Below the pieces are notes generated by a model that saw nothing but the letters and a program-made list of their open reading frames with translations, searched no databases and had not been told where the DNA came from. Source: Gloeopeniophorella convolvens (lineage: Eukaryota > Basidiomycota > Agaricomycetes > Russulales). Taken from it: a stretch of DNA of 64,000 bases. The translations under genes were made by a program, and so were the position numbers. The first letter of the stretch is position 1; each line of letters begins with the position of its first letter. Shown here piece after piece: positions 43,843 through 56,472 of this stretch. The stretch spans positions 248,001 to 312,000 of the forward strand of contig WTXD01000023.1 of assembly GCA_022496205.1 (NCBI GenBank). The letters are read 5' to 3'.

Positions 43843-46800
43843 TCATATGCTAGCGGTGATACCAATATGCACGATTCTGTAGGAGGGTTCAGCTCACAGG
43901 TGATAGCAGCACGCCACGAAGCGCGGAAGACTTACTCATCCGCCGGTGCAAGCCAGCTCACGACTTCGGGGAACATGATGCCTGCACGAGGGAAGCGAGT
44001 GAGTGAATCGGCGCGGCGGTTCCCGGAGCGGGTGACGTACTTAGGCGCCGGTACACGTCCTCGATGAGCACGCGCCGGAGGTAATTCGCGATGGGCGAGA
44101 GTCGTCCCAGCTCGACCTGCTTGCTCCGAACTTCGTAGTGCGGGACCCTGCACCCACAGCGACAGTTAGCCAACCAACCAAGCCATCGCGTGCAGAGAGC
44201 CCCGGACATAACTTACACATGCGTGTGCCTCCGCGCGAGCGTCTCGAGCTGCGCGACGATGCGCGCCGCGCGCGCAGGGTCGGCGCGCGCCTCCAACTCG
44301 CCGATCCGCGCGATGAGCTCATCCATGTGGAGCGACGGGCGGTCGCGGAAGCCGAGGAACTGCGCGACGCCGTAGAAGCCTGGTACCGCGTCGACGCGCG
44401 TCACGACGTAGCGGTCCGCTGCTTCTACGTGTGCCACGGGCAGCACCTGCGCCGTGAGGAAGATGCCCGCGCGCGGCAGCGCGGGCCATTGACGAATGAA
44501 GCCTGCAGGAGTCGCACACATTGGTCGGTGTCTAAGGAGACGGGATGGAGAGATGGCGCACCGAGGAAGGTCGGCGGCATGCCGCGCTCGTGCGCAACTC
44601 CGTGGAAGACAGCGAGCACGGGAAGACGTCCGAGCTCCCGCCGCTCGTCATTCGCGGCTCCTGCGATGCAGTAGTATGTCGCGTCGGAATCGATGTCGGG
44701 GAACGAGAGCGTCTCAGCGTCGCCGCTGTCGCTCGTGCTGTCAGAGACGATGACAGGCACAGCTGCGCCGGCCTTTTCGGAGACGATGAAGCCGTCCAGG
44801 CGTTCGCGGCTCTGCCGGTCAAACGCGTCCTCTAGGCCCTGTAACATGCGTCAGCGTTGACAGAGAAAGGAATGCCCGAGGAGGTCGGACCTTGGCCCAA
44901 TTCCAGAACGTCATGAGAATGAGGCTATGGGAAGTAGTCAATATCTAGGGCATCATGCAGGTCAGATGAGCGGCTCACAGAACAACGCCGATCGTTAGCG
45001 GAACCCAAGCACCATCAGGTACCTTCTTCAAAGACGCACCCCAGAAGAGACCTGGCAAACGTCAATATATGCACTCACAGAGCCGCTACAATATACATAC
45101 CATCGATAAATCCAAAGATTATCAGAAAGACGACCCCGACGATAATTGGGAGGTGCTTGACGTAGCGCATCTGCAAAGAGACGAGGACCGATGTCGTGAA
45201 CATGACCGTCGCGACCGCGAAGCCATATGCGTTCGTGAGCTGCGTGGCGTTGCTGAACGCGGCGACGATGATGATTGTGCCGACCATCACTGCGGGAGAC
45301 TCAGTATCAGGTACCGAAGCACCGTTGATGCGGTGAGGAGAGACTTACAGATCCAATTGACAACAGGAATATAAATCTGGCCTTGTACCTTGTCGGATGT
45401 ATGCACCATGTGGACCCTACAACCCCCATCAGTACGCTTGTTTCATAGCAAGGGGTGATAGTATGCATACGGAGGTAAGCTGCGCATATTGACGAGCTGC
45501 TGAACGAGCGAGAACGTCGCGGTGATCATCGCCTGCGACGCGATGAGCGTGGCGAGGATCGCGAACACATAGAGGATCCAGAAGAGCGGCCCGTTGTGCT
45601 TTCCTGGGATTGTCAGGTAGAACACGTTTGGGAGCACGTCTGCGCCATCCTTGATCAGGCGTGCGCCCTGGCCGAGGTATGCGAGGACGAGCGAAGGGTA
45701 TACGAAGGTCGAGAATGAGATCTGGATGGATAACCTGTTGAACTGCCCGAGGCTGAAGGAAGCACAGGCTCGGTAAGTGGGAAAAGCGGAGGAAGGGGAA
45801 GAGGATGTACTTAGCGAACAGCGCCTCGCAGCCTGTGACAGCGAGGAGGACGCCTGCGAGGGTATCGTAGTCGCCGGTGCGGACGAAATCTAAAAGGCAA
45901 TTTATCAGAGGGAAATCAGCAAGGAGAGGGTCGGTATCCTTACACATAATGGCGCGGGAAGGATCGAACGCGCGAAAAATCCCAGGGTGCGTGGTAACGT
46001 TGTATATGCCTGTCGCTGCAAGGAGGAGCAGCCAGCAACATGTAACTGTAAAAGTTTTAAGGAAAGTCGGATAAGCGGAAAGACTTCATACACGTACTAG
46101 GAGCGAAGATAACAGATAGACGTGCAGTTCCGAACGATTGTGATAGGAAGAGCACCAGTAGAAATCCCTAGTACAGGTTTAGTCTTGGAAGGATGAAGAA
46201 AAAGGACCGAACATACGATGGAAATCGAGACAACGTCGTGCGAGACAGATTCTTTGACGACGGCTGCATGGACATGGCATCACTCAGGGAACCAAGTCGG
46301 GCCGCTGCGACATACCGATGCCTCCCACGGCACTCGTCACCGAGACAGCAGCAGTCAGCACACCATCTGCCATCGTCAAGCTTGTACCGAGTAGGGACTA
46401 CACGGTTCCGGGTCAGTCGACGCCTAGCAACCAGGGTGGTAAGGCCTACCCAGACGAGAAGTGGCCAACGAAGCGACATCGGAGCCTTCAGGTTTCTGCG
46501 GAACTTCTTACCAGCCATCATCGAATCGTGCGTTGGGGTACTCTCGAATGATTTGGGGGGATAGATTCCTTGGAAGAGGGCGAAAGTTCCGCCCTCGCCT
46601 ATGGTCGAAAGTCCGTGAATATATGCGCGACGTGGACAGTGGCTCGTAGGCCGTACCTTCGTGTGTTCCAAATTGAAGGCAGATGAACACCTAAGAGAAG
46701 GGCTTCAATTTTAGGTGGCTGAGCAAGAGGGATGGCACCCACATATTTGATGAGCGGGAGCAGGGTCAAGGACCATATGATGGCGCTGATGCCCCCAACG

Positions 46801-47043
46801 ATATCGTCTTTCGGGGGCACAGGGCCCGATCCCGGCCAAATACCATTGAGCACGTACAAAGGCGACGTGCCAATGTCGGAGTAGATGATCCCTGGACACA
46901 GGGCAGTTCATTATGTGGAGCGCGCAGAGAGGGCACGTCTGCCTACCCAGCGTCTGGAAGCTCAGCACGGCGAGAGCCATGCCGCTGGCACGCAGAGCGC
47001 TGCGCTTCGCGCCCGCCTCGATTCCTGAAGAACCACCTGACAT
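43843..47043 (-). CDS. HAK/KUP/KT-type potassium transporter, multi-exon
   Basis: High-affinity K+ uptake carrier of the plasma membrane. Start at 47043 (MSGGSSGIEAGAKRSALRAS). Exon 1 ends LSFQTLG and splices to GIIYSDIGTSPLYVLNGIWP, the family signature near the first helix. Next come DDIVGGISAIIWSLTLLPLI, the exact hallmark HEGEGGTFALFQGIYPP across an intron, TMADGVLTAAVSVTSAVGGI, SQAMITATFSLVQQLVNMR and ATQLTNAYGFAVATVMFTTS, then FLIIFGFIDG. The long cytosolic C-terminus has PAGFIRQWPALPRAGIFLTA, VTRVDAVPGFYGVAQFLGFR and VPHYEVRSKQVELGRLSPIA. Two more introns lead to SIMFPEVVSWLAPADE and IVHIGITASI, stop at 43843. All family blocks are present in order and in frame, so it looks intact. Fungal HAK genes are often induced by K+ starvation; no regulatory site is visible here. 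Confidence 0.93.
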
Positions 47044-48457
47044 GGTAAAGGGAATGGTAGATGTGAACTAACGGCGGGAGAAGCTGGAGGCAATTGAGCG
47101 AGACACTGCTCAGATTTAAAAACGGTGTGTGAAACCCCCGCTATCTCGCGTCTTAAGAGAAGCAAACACTGCGCTGAGGAATGGCAAATATCCCTCGAAG
47201 CAAAAGGAGTTGATGCCCAGATAAGGGTAGTGAATTCCGTTTGAGGCGCCACTGAGGGAATTTGGCCATCGGTAAACTGTCTGGTGAGTGACGGGCTCTC
47301 GTGCTATGTGACGGAATTTGTTTAAATCGCGTGGAGGTACGCGGGCCAGACAACCAGCGAACAACATGATAACCGTCTGTCCCATCAACCGCTCTGATAG
47401 CCAGTCGGTATTCAAAGCTAAGATCATGGCCCCAGGCACCGAATGTAGGGTGCGAGGAGTCTGCGAGGTGGGTTCGGTGGCCTCTATTCGAGGGCCAGAG
47501 TCAACCTGCAGAGGCAGGGAGAGTGAATTCTGACCACAGACGTGCTTAGTAGAAGCGATATAACGAATGTCCTCGCGATGACCACGCTTGTACTGACCGA
47601 AAGCTCAAGCGCTCAAGTTCGTCGTTCTGAGTGGCAATTGCTGGAACCGGATTGAAACCGGGAAGTCATGGTTCCGAGGGAAGCCGAGTGGGTGCATGAC
47701 CGTGGGATTCTCTACCCGTGCCCGTGAGAAGAGATTGACTCTCTGGCGACCGTGCGAAGACGATCCTCCGACTAGGGAGTCTTCGTCCAACTCGTTTCGT
47801 GCGAAAGTGGATATCGTCGGAGTACGGTGAAAGAAAAGTGAGTGCTGTTCCCTGCTGTTCCTTTCTGGTCCGTGATCATCAATCGTTCGTCATACAACGG
47901 CGGCACTCAGACCCTGCGTCGAGCACGGCTTGCTGACGCGCTATATAAAGAGTGTGCATGCCCACCGCGTCTACAGTTCGTAATGCAGGTGGTGACCGGC
48001 GATACATGATGGAGCAGTGTCCTCGGTCCAAGTTCGTGTTGACCAAGGTTGCGGCGGGTACGGCCACAACCCGAGAATTGCATAAGTCACACAAGCTTTA
48101 ATGGGCGCTCGAGCTCTCGAGCGGCTGTCAGTGGCGCTACGCCGGGCTATCTGATTCCCTATCATGGTCATGAGCTGTGCAGTGGTGCGCCGTCCACCGC
48201 ATGAGGCCGCATGCACCGTAGCGCACCTACGCACGCTTTTTCATAGCTGAAACAGAAGCTAATTTCAATCTAGTCTTCGTGGCCGTACCTTTCCTCATGC
48301 ACGACAACCGTGCGGCAACTGTCGAACCGTGGCGCCAGCTGTGCTGACGCATAGCAACCACCGGCCTTTAAAGCACCCACCTGGGACTTCCCCAACGTTC
48401 CGAGCAACTCCTTCAACTTTGCCCCCAAAGTTTGCGAAGATACTTACTGGCCTCCGG
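47044..48457. other. Divergent intergenic region between HAK transporter and F-box gene
   Basis: 1.4 kb holding the promoters of both genes. No further gene seen. Confidence 0.45.
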
Positions 48458-49695
48458 ATGGCTCACATATTATATAATACCCTTGTACGTTGAGCTCATT
48501 GACTTCTGACGATGGCTCAATTGCGATACAGAGGACCACGCCTAGCGTCCCGTTGGAGCTCGTCATCCACATCCTGGAGAATACGTATCACAACGTAGAT
48601 GGCTCTTCAGATCTGGGAACTCTGTCTTCTTGCTCCCTCGTCTGCAAGTCTTGGACACCCATCGCACAGCGCCTTCTGTTCCATCATACGCAAGCCGACA
48701 ACAAAACATTCTCGACGTCCGAGAGCAGTCAAGAACACACCCGCTTGTCAATAGCGTTCCATTCTCTGCTCAACAGGCCTGCCCTGGGCACGTACATACG
48801 CATCCTGGAGGTGTCTGTTGGCCGTGATCGCCACTTTACCACCCTTCCCAGGCGGCTCATATCTCTCCCGGATTTCATCAGATTACTCTCCCTATGTCCA
48901 CAGCTGTATCAGCTGGTGCTGAGCTTAGAACACCGGCAACTCGAGCCATCTGTTCTGTCGGCTCTTTCCAAGACCGTGCCGTATCTCCAGGCCCTCGACA
49001 TCGACACGACGTCTGACGCGTACCGCGACATCTCTTTTGTCCTTTATCAATTGATGGAAGTCTGGCCCACCATCCGATTCCTTCGTCTGCGTGCAGGTCT
49101 CAGTGTTCCGCCCCCACCGACCCGCCCTGCATTCGCTCTGCACGAACTTCATCTCTTCTCCCCGATAGATCCCGCAGGTCTCACCTGGCTCTTACCATAC
49201 CCAGCCAAAACGTCATCATTATGTATACTCGGTTTAGGGGCCGCTTTCGCACAGTTGCGGCCCTCGGAGCTCGCGATCTTCGCCGCTCATGCACCCTACG
49301 TCCGCTCTCTACGCCTCACCCGCGAACCCGTGGAAGGCTTTGTAGAATTGTTTTCCCATGTGGAGGAGCTGGTGCTCTGCCAACTACTTCTATTTCCGCG
49401 CTTACCGGCGCTTCCTACGAGCGTGCGGTACCTGGGGCTGTACAGCCACCCAGTATCCTACGCAAGCGATCTCGACGCGCAACTGGGCGCCGCGATGGAC
49501 TCCCTGAAGACCCTGCCCAACCTCGATACGGTCACTGTGAACAGCACCATCGCCGATATGTACGCGAGCCGCCTTCTTAGTTCTGAGTGTTCGGAACGCG
49601 GGGTACGATTCATGGTGGATCCGCGCGAGCGGTATGACAAGCCGGTGAGCGTCCTAGTGGTGCCAAACGCAAGGTGCCTGGGTACTGACACATGA
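48458..49695 (+). CDS. F-box domain protein
   Basis: The long frame has no ATG near its upstream end. A short first exon solves this: ATG at 48458 encodes MAHILYNTL to 48484, then a 47-base intron (48485-48531, GTACGT, branch TCTGAC, ATACAG), then exon 2 from 48532. The joined start reads PSVPLELVIHILENTYHN and LSSCSLVCKSWTPIAQRLLF, a fungal F-box-like motif at residues 12-60. The rest is a leucine-rich helical region with LRR-like spacing but no clear repeats. F-box proteins link substrates to SCF ubiquitin ligases; the target is unknown. Agaricomycetes carry very many of these genes. The frame is open to TGA at 49695. Confidence 0.82.
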
Positions 49696-51089
49696 ACACC
49701 CAGCTAGAGTACTTGGTGCCGGCGGATCCGCCACCACGCCTCCTCAACGCGGAAAACCTCTTCCGCATGGGCTACTGAAGGTCAACATCTTCCCTCACTA
49801 ATGGACGCCAGAGGTCCCCCTCCTTGTGTACACCTATTGCAACGATACCCAGCTTCCATCATCTGTTTTGCCAGAGTTTTGCCAGAATACACGGAACTCC
49901 ATAGACACGTTCGCACGCAGTATGTCATTTTGCAGGACCCATTCCAACTGTGAACGCAAACCTGCAGGGGACGTGCACAGCCCGGCTCCCAATGCCGACA
50001 TGGAGACCACTGACAGGCGCTCGAGGCAGTGCTCTGGAGCCCAAGGGCAACCATTGCCGTACCATGCGGGGCTACGAGAATCCGAGGATTGCACAGCTGC
50101 CTTCCGCACCTACGGGCGCTCAAGCGATCACCGCAAAGCAGATCCAACCACGAAATTTTAGCCGCCGCCCGTTGGCACGGTGCCGTCCACTGAGGTACTG
50201 CCCTCCGGTTCTCGATGTACCACACTGCTCCCCTGGCTTGCTGTCCTCGTTCCTTCCTTGCCGTACACCGACAACCTGATGGAATAACCATGACCCACGG
50301 GGCGCTCCAAGTGTTCTCCGGACGTGCAGGGACGCGTTCAACGTTGCCTTTCGATTATATCGGGGATAAGCTAGTGCAACTGCACAGAATCCGAGCCGAC
50401 CCAGGCGCCGCGGCGTGCCCCGGCGTGTCTCACTGTTGAGAACCGAGCGACCCGGCCAGCCGGGTTGGGGCCTGTTGGTGCGCCTATACGATCACTCGGG
50501 CAGCGCCACTTGCAGCATCAAAGAGCTCGTTTGCAAAGTTACTCACTTTTGCTTCTCCGGTGTGAGTAAGTTACAATGATGGGATGATATATACGCATGC
50601 AACTCTTATAATCATTGCAGTACTGGGGCACTATATTACCCTCAAGATTTGCTCAAGATCGCTCACCCGTTGGTGACGTCAAGAACGAACGGCATTCAAT
50701 ATTCGCCCGCACGCAAGGACCGATCTTGCAATGAGCCCGAGCTCACAAAGGCTCGCAATGGAGTAGAATAGACCCTGTGCTCTACGAGGATCGGGCGACC
50801 CTACCGGGTCACCAGGGGTCACCGGCATGCAGAACCTACACGCCTTCGAGATCACCAGGAGACGACTCAAGTAATCACCAGTACTTAGCTGGTAAAAAGC
50901 GTCGACATTGCCCGCTGGGTTGCTCCAGTTCAGAGCACGGCAAACGGCTGGCGGCGGCGCCAGGTGACAACGCTGTCTTGCAACATGACTGACTCGGCGT
51001 TATATATGCTTGTTGGAGCACGACAAGGGCGGGCAAACCCGGGCCCTAACGACCATGATGCCCATTCGACCGGGGGAGGCGCGCCCACA
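49696..51089. other. Intergenic, nothing recognised
   Basis: Short frames only. No gene, RNA or element recognised. Confidence 0.45.
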
Positions 51090-51090
51090 G

Positions 51091-51226
51091 ACTATGGTAG
51101 ACGGGGATATGCATACAGATGTGCATATCCCCGTCCTCTCGGATAGATCCTCCATAGAACTTCGCGAGGCCGATCTCCCCGAGATATGCACTTCCCGGTC
51201 TTGTGCATATCCCCGTCTGCCATAGT
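51091..51226. repeat. Compact inverted-repeat element (hairpin cluster)
   Basis: Outer arms at 51091-51113 and 51204-51226 are inverted copies with 22 of 23 bases matching. The left arm also forms a perfect 14-base stem with 51122-51135 (GACGGGGATATGCA and its complement, 8-base loop). A further 7-base stem (TATGCAC/GTGCATA) lies at 51185-51209. No coding potential and no clear target duplication. It could be a small MITE-like element or a structured site. Confidence 0.6.
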
Positions 51227-53789
51227 ATCGCCGACATCCGAGGGGATGAGGACGCTTCCCGCGCAGGGAGAGGGAGTGATGAGTGACCAAGGGCACGCGC
51301 CTTACATGAGCTACCGGAGAACTCCCGCACCGCACGAGGCGGTTGGCATAGATTGGCATGGAGGCCCTCGCGAGCCCAAAGGCAGCGCCAACGCTGACCT
51401 GCGAGATGGCGTGGCACGCAGATGGCCATGTCGACCGTGGCGAAAAGAGTGATGGCGGCATGCTGTCGAGACGATGTCGTGAAACGACAATAATGTCGAT
51501 CACGTGATAACTTACGAGCTTCAACTCGGTCCTCAGTATGATCAGGCCTCGGCCTCAGGCCCTGAGGCCGAGTGCTCAGCTGTGCTCCGAGCTCGGACCC
51601 GGAGCGATCGCTCGGGCCAGGGTTCGGGCGATGGGCTTGCCGCTCGTGGCACATGATCGCAAACACGTGTTGGGAATGCTGTTTGCCCTCCCACCTGTTG
51701 CAAATATAAATGCAGATTTTTAGGAAAATGCTGTTTGGTTTGCCCCCATTCAATACCTGCAGGGCTGCGACAGACCTAGGAATTGTATGTGGAGTAGAGA
51801 GGATTTAGCATATCATCAACTGTCTGGATCGAGGTGGCATTCACCGATCGAAGGCCGACAATGGGCAATCAGCGCTCAGCAACCAGGCACTTGAGAGATC
51901 GGCGTGGATTGATGTTTCAACCTCGTTCAGTTTGCTCTTAACAAACGCAACATGGCCGCAGACCATTTCCCATCACCCATGTTCACGTGGCGCAGACGAC
52001 GATGCGTATTGTATTCTTACATAATTTCATTGTCGCTTACGCCGCATTTTTTCTACAGCACGCACTGCGAGGCTTCTTCGTGAATCAGGCCTGCTGATTT
52101 GAACGCCTTTGCAACCACCACGACAGGAATGAACATCTCCGATGAACCGATTGTTCGCTATTACTGCAGAGTGGATTCTCGCGGAGTCGATCCAAGGCTT
52201 CGGATGTCCCTGAGCACGAACATGGTCGGTGTCGAGACCTTGGTCGAGACTTTCGGACTGGCATTCGCAAACACTGAGCTTTTCTCGTTGAAAGTGGTCA
52301 GGTAAAACAAAGCATAGCTTGGGATTCCACTCAAACGTCCGCTGGCTCCGGAGATAGGGACGTCGTTCTGTCAAGAACGACCTAGCGGCGGTACAAACTA
52401 TGTGGAGTATGAGATGGGTTTGTCTGATTGCTGAGTCAAGCTCACCGTGTTAGGCACGCAGTCTCGGCTCGTCTTCCTCTGCTCAAAAAGCTTTGCGCCC
52501 TGTTGAGAGTGTCACAGAGTATGGTTACAGAGCTGATCTGCGACCCACTATAACTCGAATTGGGAACGGCTCCTGAGTCAGGTCATGCATTCAACCCACT
52601 CATTATGTAGCTCGGGTGGAGAAGTCACACTGTTTTCCTTCTCGCTATGACTCATCATAGAGGCCCCTGAGCTTGGGCACGATCTGAGGAGCAAATACAC
52701 ATATACGCACTCGCAGAAGCGTACGTTCTCTCTTCGAGTCTATGAGGGCCGCGCCCTAACGCTGCGTGCGGGCCTCAGTTGCTTCCTCCTTTCAACGATG
52801 GTTCATCCCGTGACTCATGGTAGAGGTTGACATATGCAAAACCCTGTGCGATCATGATGAAAAACGCGTCAATCATCCACGCGGATAGCACTGTTAGACG
52901 GGCAGTGAGCGGCCTTGAGCGGCCCGTGAACGTCCCTCAGGAACATCCCTCATATCCCAGACACACGAGTGGCGTCCTACTTCTCAGTGGCATGAATGCC
53001 TCACGGGTGAGTCAATGGAGAAACTCATGATGGCTCAGGCTAGCTAAGGATGACCAAGCCACGCCGAAACATCATCATATGGCCAGCGATGGGCACCGGA
53101 AGCCAGCCGAGCTCAGGTAAGCAAACTGTAATAGGCTGTAATCAATTGTCATCGTCGGTATCGGTCAAGGGGAATCAATCGCTGATGCGAAATAGGTGAG
53201 CGAGCTCGGGGAGACTCAGGGCCCTCGAGTAGAGAAATTTGCTATGATCACGGCCCGAACTTGCTGAATCCACGTGGTCTTGGCCCATCGGGGAGAGAAG
53301 GTTGGGAATTAGCACAGCCACATCACATCATTGGCAATTCCTGCCAAATTCGGTCATTGGCCGTCTGCTCGCTTCAGCATCCGGAAGAACCTCACTAGAC
53401 CTCACTTCGTCTTATGACCGTGCTGAGCAAGCCTGCCACTGCACCACATTTCCACCCGGTGCCTACTTTCGCATTGTGGACTGAAACATCCTCGGTGCTT
53501 GATCGGTCAGTCACTTCGATAGCATGGCCAGTGTTGAGTGAAGTTAATGACCGGTGATCGGTTCGTTGTATGTATCGCACACGCGCATGGCTCCATACTC
53601 CGCCGTTAAAGTGGACTCACGGTCACCGCGAGCATGGGTTCACTTCCATGACCGATTTGGCCACCATTATGCGCAGACCAGAAAAAAATCGCCATCATCT
53701 TGGACTCAGTGACGAGTCGCGTCCTCGTAAATCCGTGGAGAACGCTGGGAGAAGCAGCACCAAACGCCACACGAAGCCCCTGCATGGGG
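51227..53789. other. Long intergenic region with one strong palindrome
   Basis: An 11-base perfect stem with 3-base loop lies at 51548-51572 (CTCGGCCTCAG and its complement). No gene seen in the 2.5 kb up to the FAD oxidase promoter. Confidence 0.45.
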
Positions 53790-53797
53790 TATATAAG
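53790..53797 (+). promoter_or_regulatory. TATA box of FAD oxidase gene
   Basis: TATATAAG, 63 bases upstream of the ATG at 53853. Confidence 0.6.
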
Positions 53798-53852
53798 ACG
53801 CGACCTCGACGGGTTTGAATCCTCGTTCTCTTCCTCAAGCTCACTTGATACG

Positions 53853-55895
53853 ATGATCACTCTTTTCTCTTCTGTTGCTGTGGTCGCGCTCGCGGTGTCA
53901 ATGGCGTCCGGTTCCCCCGCCACGCTTAGAGGCTATCCCGGCACGAAGCTCGGCTGCCGCAACCAACCTGGCGACCCTGGCTGGCCTACAACCAACATGT
54001 GGGCTGCTCTTAATGCTACCATTGGCGGCCGCCTCCTCGCTGTCGTGCCGTCCGCGAAGGCGTGTCGGGAGCTGGACTGTACTGAGGATCAATGGACCAG
54101 CGGAATTTACCGCCAGGGTATCCCTGGCTCTATGGATGTTGTGCGTTGCCCGTTGTAGCCTTTCGCATGAAAGCCAACTAATACACTTATTTTTCAAGTA
54201 CAACTGGGAGGAGGTGAGACATCTGCAATTACTTTGTTGAGGCAAGCCGCTGAATGTTGGATGCAGGATATCAATCCTCCTGCTCAGCTTTGCCTCCATA
54301 ATGGCACTACGCACTGTGCCCAGGGAATGGTACCACTTTATGCCGTCAACGCGACGTCTGCGCAGCACATCCAGGTTTGTACTTCGCTTTGCGAATCGAA
54401 CGCTGGTCGTTGATTCCTTCCAAGGCTGGTGTCCAATTTGCTCTGGCTCACAACCTGCGCACAGCTATCAAGTCTAGTGGTCACGATTATCTGGGTCGCT
54501 CCACCGCAAAGAATTCACTTCTTCTCTGGACTGCTTATTTCAAGAATGTCACCTTCACCGACAGCTTCGTTGTGGGCGGCCAGAACCTGGGTCCCGCAGT
54601 GACCGTCGGCTCTGGTGTTGGTCTTAAGACCCTCTACGCTGCGGCCAAGGCTCAGGGCAGGGCAATTGTTGGCGGCACTGCGGCCACCGTATCTCCAGCA
54701 GGTGGCTACGCTCAAGGCGCTGGTCATTCCGTCTTCTCCCCCAACTTTGGCCTCGCTGCCGATAATGTCCTCCGTACGTCCCCTTAGGCGATGTGCCTTA
54801 CTCTTAGTATTCTAACTTACGTTTTTAGAGTTCACTATCGTACTCGCGAACGGCACGATCGCCACCGTAAACTCGGTTTCATACTCCGATTGTACGTATC
54901 CAGTACTACTCCCGCGCGAAATATCCCAAATTGACGGTTGATCAGTGTTCTATGCTCTTCGCGGTGGTGGTGCTGGCAGCTGGGGTGTTATCACTGATGC
55001 CACCTTCCGCACCTACCCCATCTTCAGCGCGACCCTGCATACCGTTAACATCACGACGTCGAGCCCCGAGCAGACCGGCGACCTTATGACTGTCCATGCC
55101 CGTCACGTCATGGACTGGGACCAGGTCAAGGCTGGTCAGTTTTTCTACGTCTTCGGCTCGACAACGAGCAGCACGCTCGCACTCGCCACTTACTTCAAGG
55201 ACCTCGATGGACCTTCCAGCAAGGCTCAGCTGGCCGCCTTCCTCGCAGACGCTACTGCCCTTGGCGCGACCCTCACGGCCGAGTCGACTATCACCGCTAC
55301 GCCGGACGACATTGTAGGCCTCCCTGACGATGTATCTGGTTACAATACCGTCCTCGGCTCACGTCTCATCCCCAACTCTGTCTACCTCAATGCGCCCGAG
55401 AGCATCGGTGCTGCATACACCACTCTCCTTAAGGACGGCTGCCCATTTATCTTGGGATTCCTCGTCGCTGGTGGTATGTCGCCTACACCTGTACGCACAT
55501 GTCCCTGACTGACCATATCCAAAGGCCAGGTTTCCGCTAACGCCGACATCGACTCTGCTATCCACCCCGGGTGGCGCACGGCCAAGACCCACGTCATTGT
55601 GGGGAGTGAGCGCTGGCCTGACTCGACGTCGCTCGAGGAGGTGCAAGCGATCCGCCAGGCCATCACCACTAAATACGTCCCCACACTCGCGAACATCGCG
55701 GGTGGCGCGTCGAGCGCGGGCTACTCAAACGAGGGCGACGTGCAGGAGCCGGACTTCCAGACTACGTTTTACGGCCCGAACTACGCGCGCCTCGAGCAGA
55801 TCAAGTCTTTATACGACCCTACTGATCTCTTCATCGTTCGTACGGGTGTCCACAGCGAACACTGGGATAGCTACGGTCTCTGCAGGATCAACTGA
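53853..55895 (+). CDS. Secreted FAD-linked oxidase with berberine-bridge (BBE) domain, AA7-like
   Basis: Extracellular flavin oxidase that probably oxidises sugars or alcohols with release of H2O2. Signal peptide MITLFSSVAVVALAVSMASG. The FAD domain has IKSSGHDYLGRST (His for covalent FAD), VGSGVGLKTLYAAAKAQGRA, GGYAQGAGHSVFSPNFGLAA and LRGGGAGSWGVITDATFRTY. The C-terminal BBE part has YSNEGDVQEPDFQTTFYG and PTDLFIVRTGVHSEHWD. There are at least seven exons, including a 15-base micro-exon (54199-54213, YNWEE). The Cys that gives the second FAD bond in some AA7 enzymes is not seen in the GGT...GGY segment, so a single His linkage is likely. Frame is kept throughout; the gene looks intact. Substrate cannot be told; 6-hydroxynicotine-oxidase-like is the usual automatic name. 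Confidence 0.9.
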
Positions 55896-56389
55896 AGGGT
55901 GTATTGAAAGGGATAAGAATGATCACAACTACTTAAGTTGGAGTCACTCATTTTTTTAGTTGGTTTCAATGGTTACAATCCGTATAGATTCCAACTTATA
56001 ACCTACGTTCTCTATCTGTAGTATAGTTACTATCGAATCACCATAACCGGGATATAATTATGTGGTCAGCGTTTCCCAAGTCATCTGCGCAATCTATCAG
56101 TCATGCGTAGTCGTGCTGGGCCTGACAGTGCCAGATTGGATGATCACGCATCGTCATCGGGCTGAGATAGATCAACGGCACGAGCAGAGCTCGAATCGCA
56201 CATGTCACACCCCGGCTTCTCTGGGGACATGCGCAGCGTTTGCCCTGTGGTTGATCAAAGTACGCAGCTCTCTCAACTTATCCGTTGAGGGTCAGTGTCC
56301 TATAGTAGGGTGTAGGAAACATCTGCTCAGAGATTGAAGGGCCGTCGGAGCGTACGAATCATCAGAATATAAATAACTCTTAGCAAGAA
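55896..56389. other. Intergenic, nothing recognised
   Basis: 3' flank of the FAD oxidase and upstream flank of the tRNA gene. Confidence 0.5.
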
Positions 56390-56472
56390 GGGCACATGGT
56401 GTAGTTGGTTTATCACGCTCGCTTAGCATTTGCAAGTGCGAGAGGTGTCCGGTTCAATTCCGGATGTGTCCA
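56390..56472 (+). tRNA. tRNA-Ala (anticodon AGC) with 8-base intron
   Basis: Acceptor stem GGGCACA pairs with TGTGTCC, followed by the discriminator A. A box TGGTGTAGTTGG, anticodon stem CTCGC/GCGAG, anticodon AGC in the loop TTAGCA. T arm with the B box GGTTCAATTCC between TCCGG and CCGGA. The anticodon loop is too long unless about eight bases (TTTGCAAG) after position 37 are an intron, the usual place for tRNA introns. A run of T (TTCTTTTG) follows at 56475-56482 as Pol III terminator. Confidence 0.9.

Noticed and set aside
47116..47439. Minus-strand frame of 107 codons upstream of the potassium transporter, considered as its first exon
   Set aside because: The transporter already has a typical N-terminus at 47043, and this translation does not match the family.
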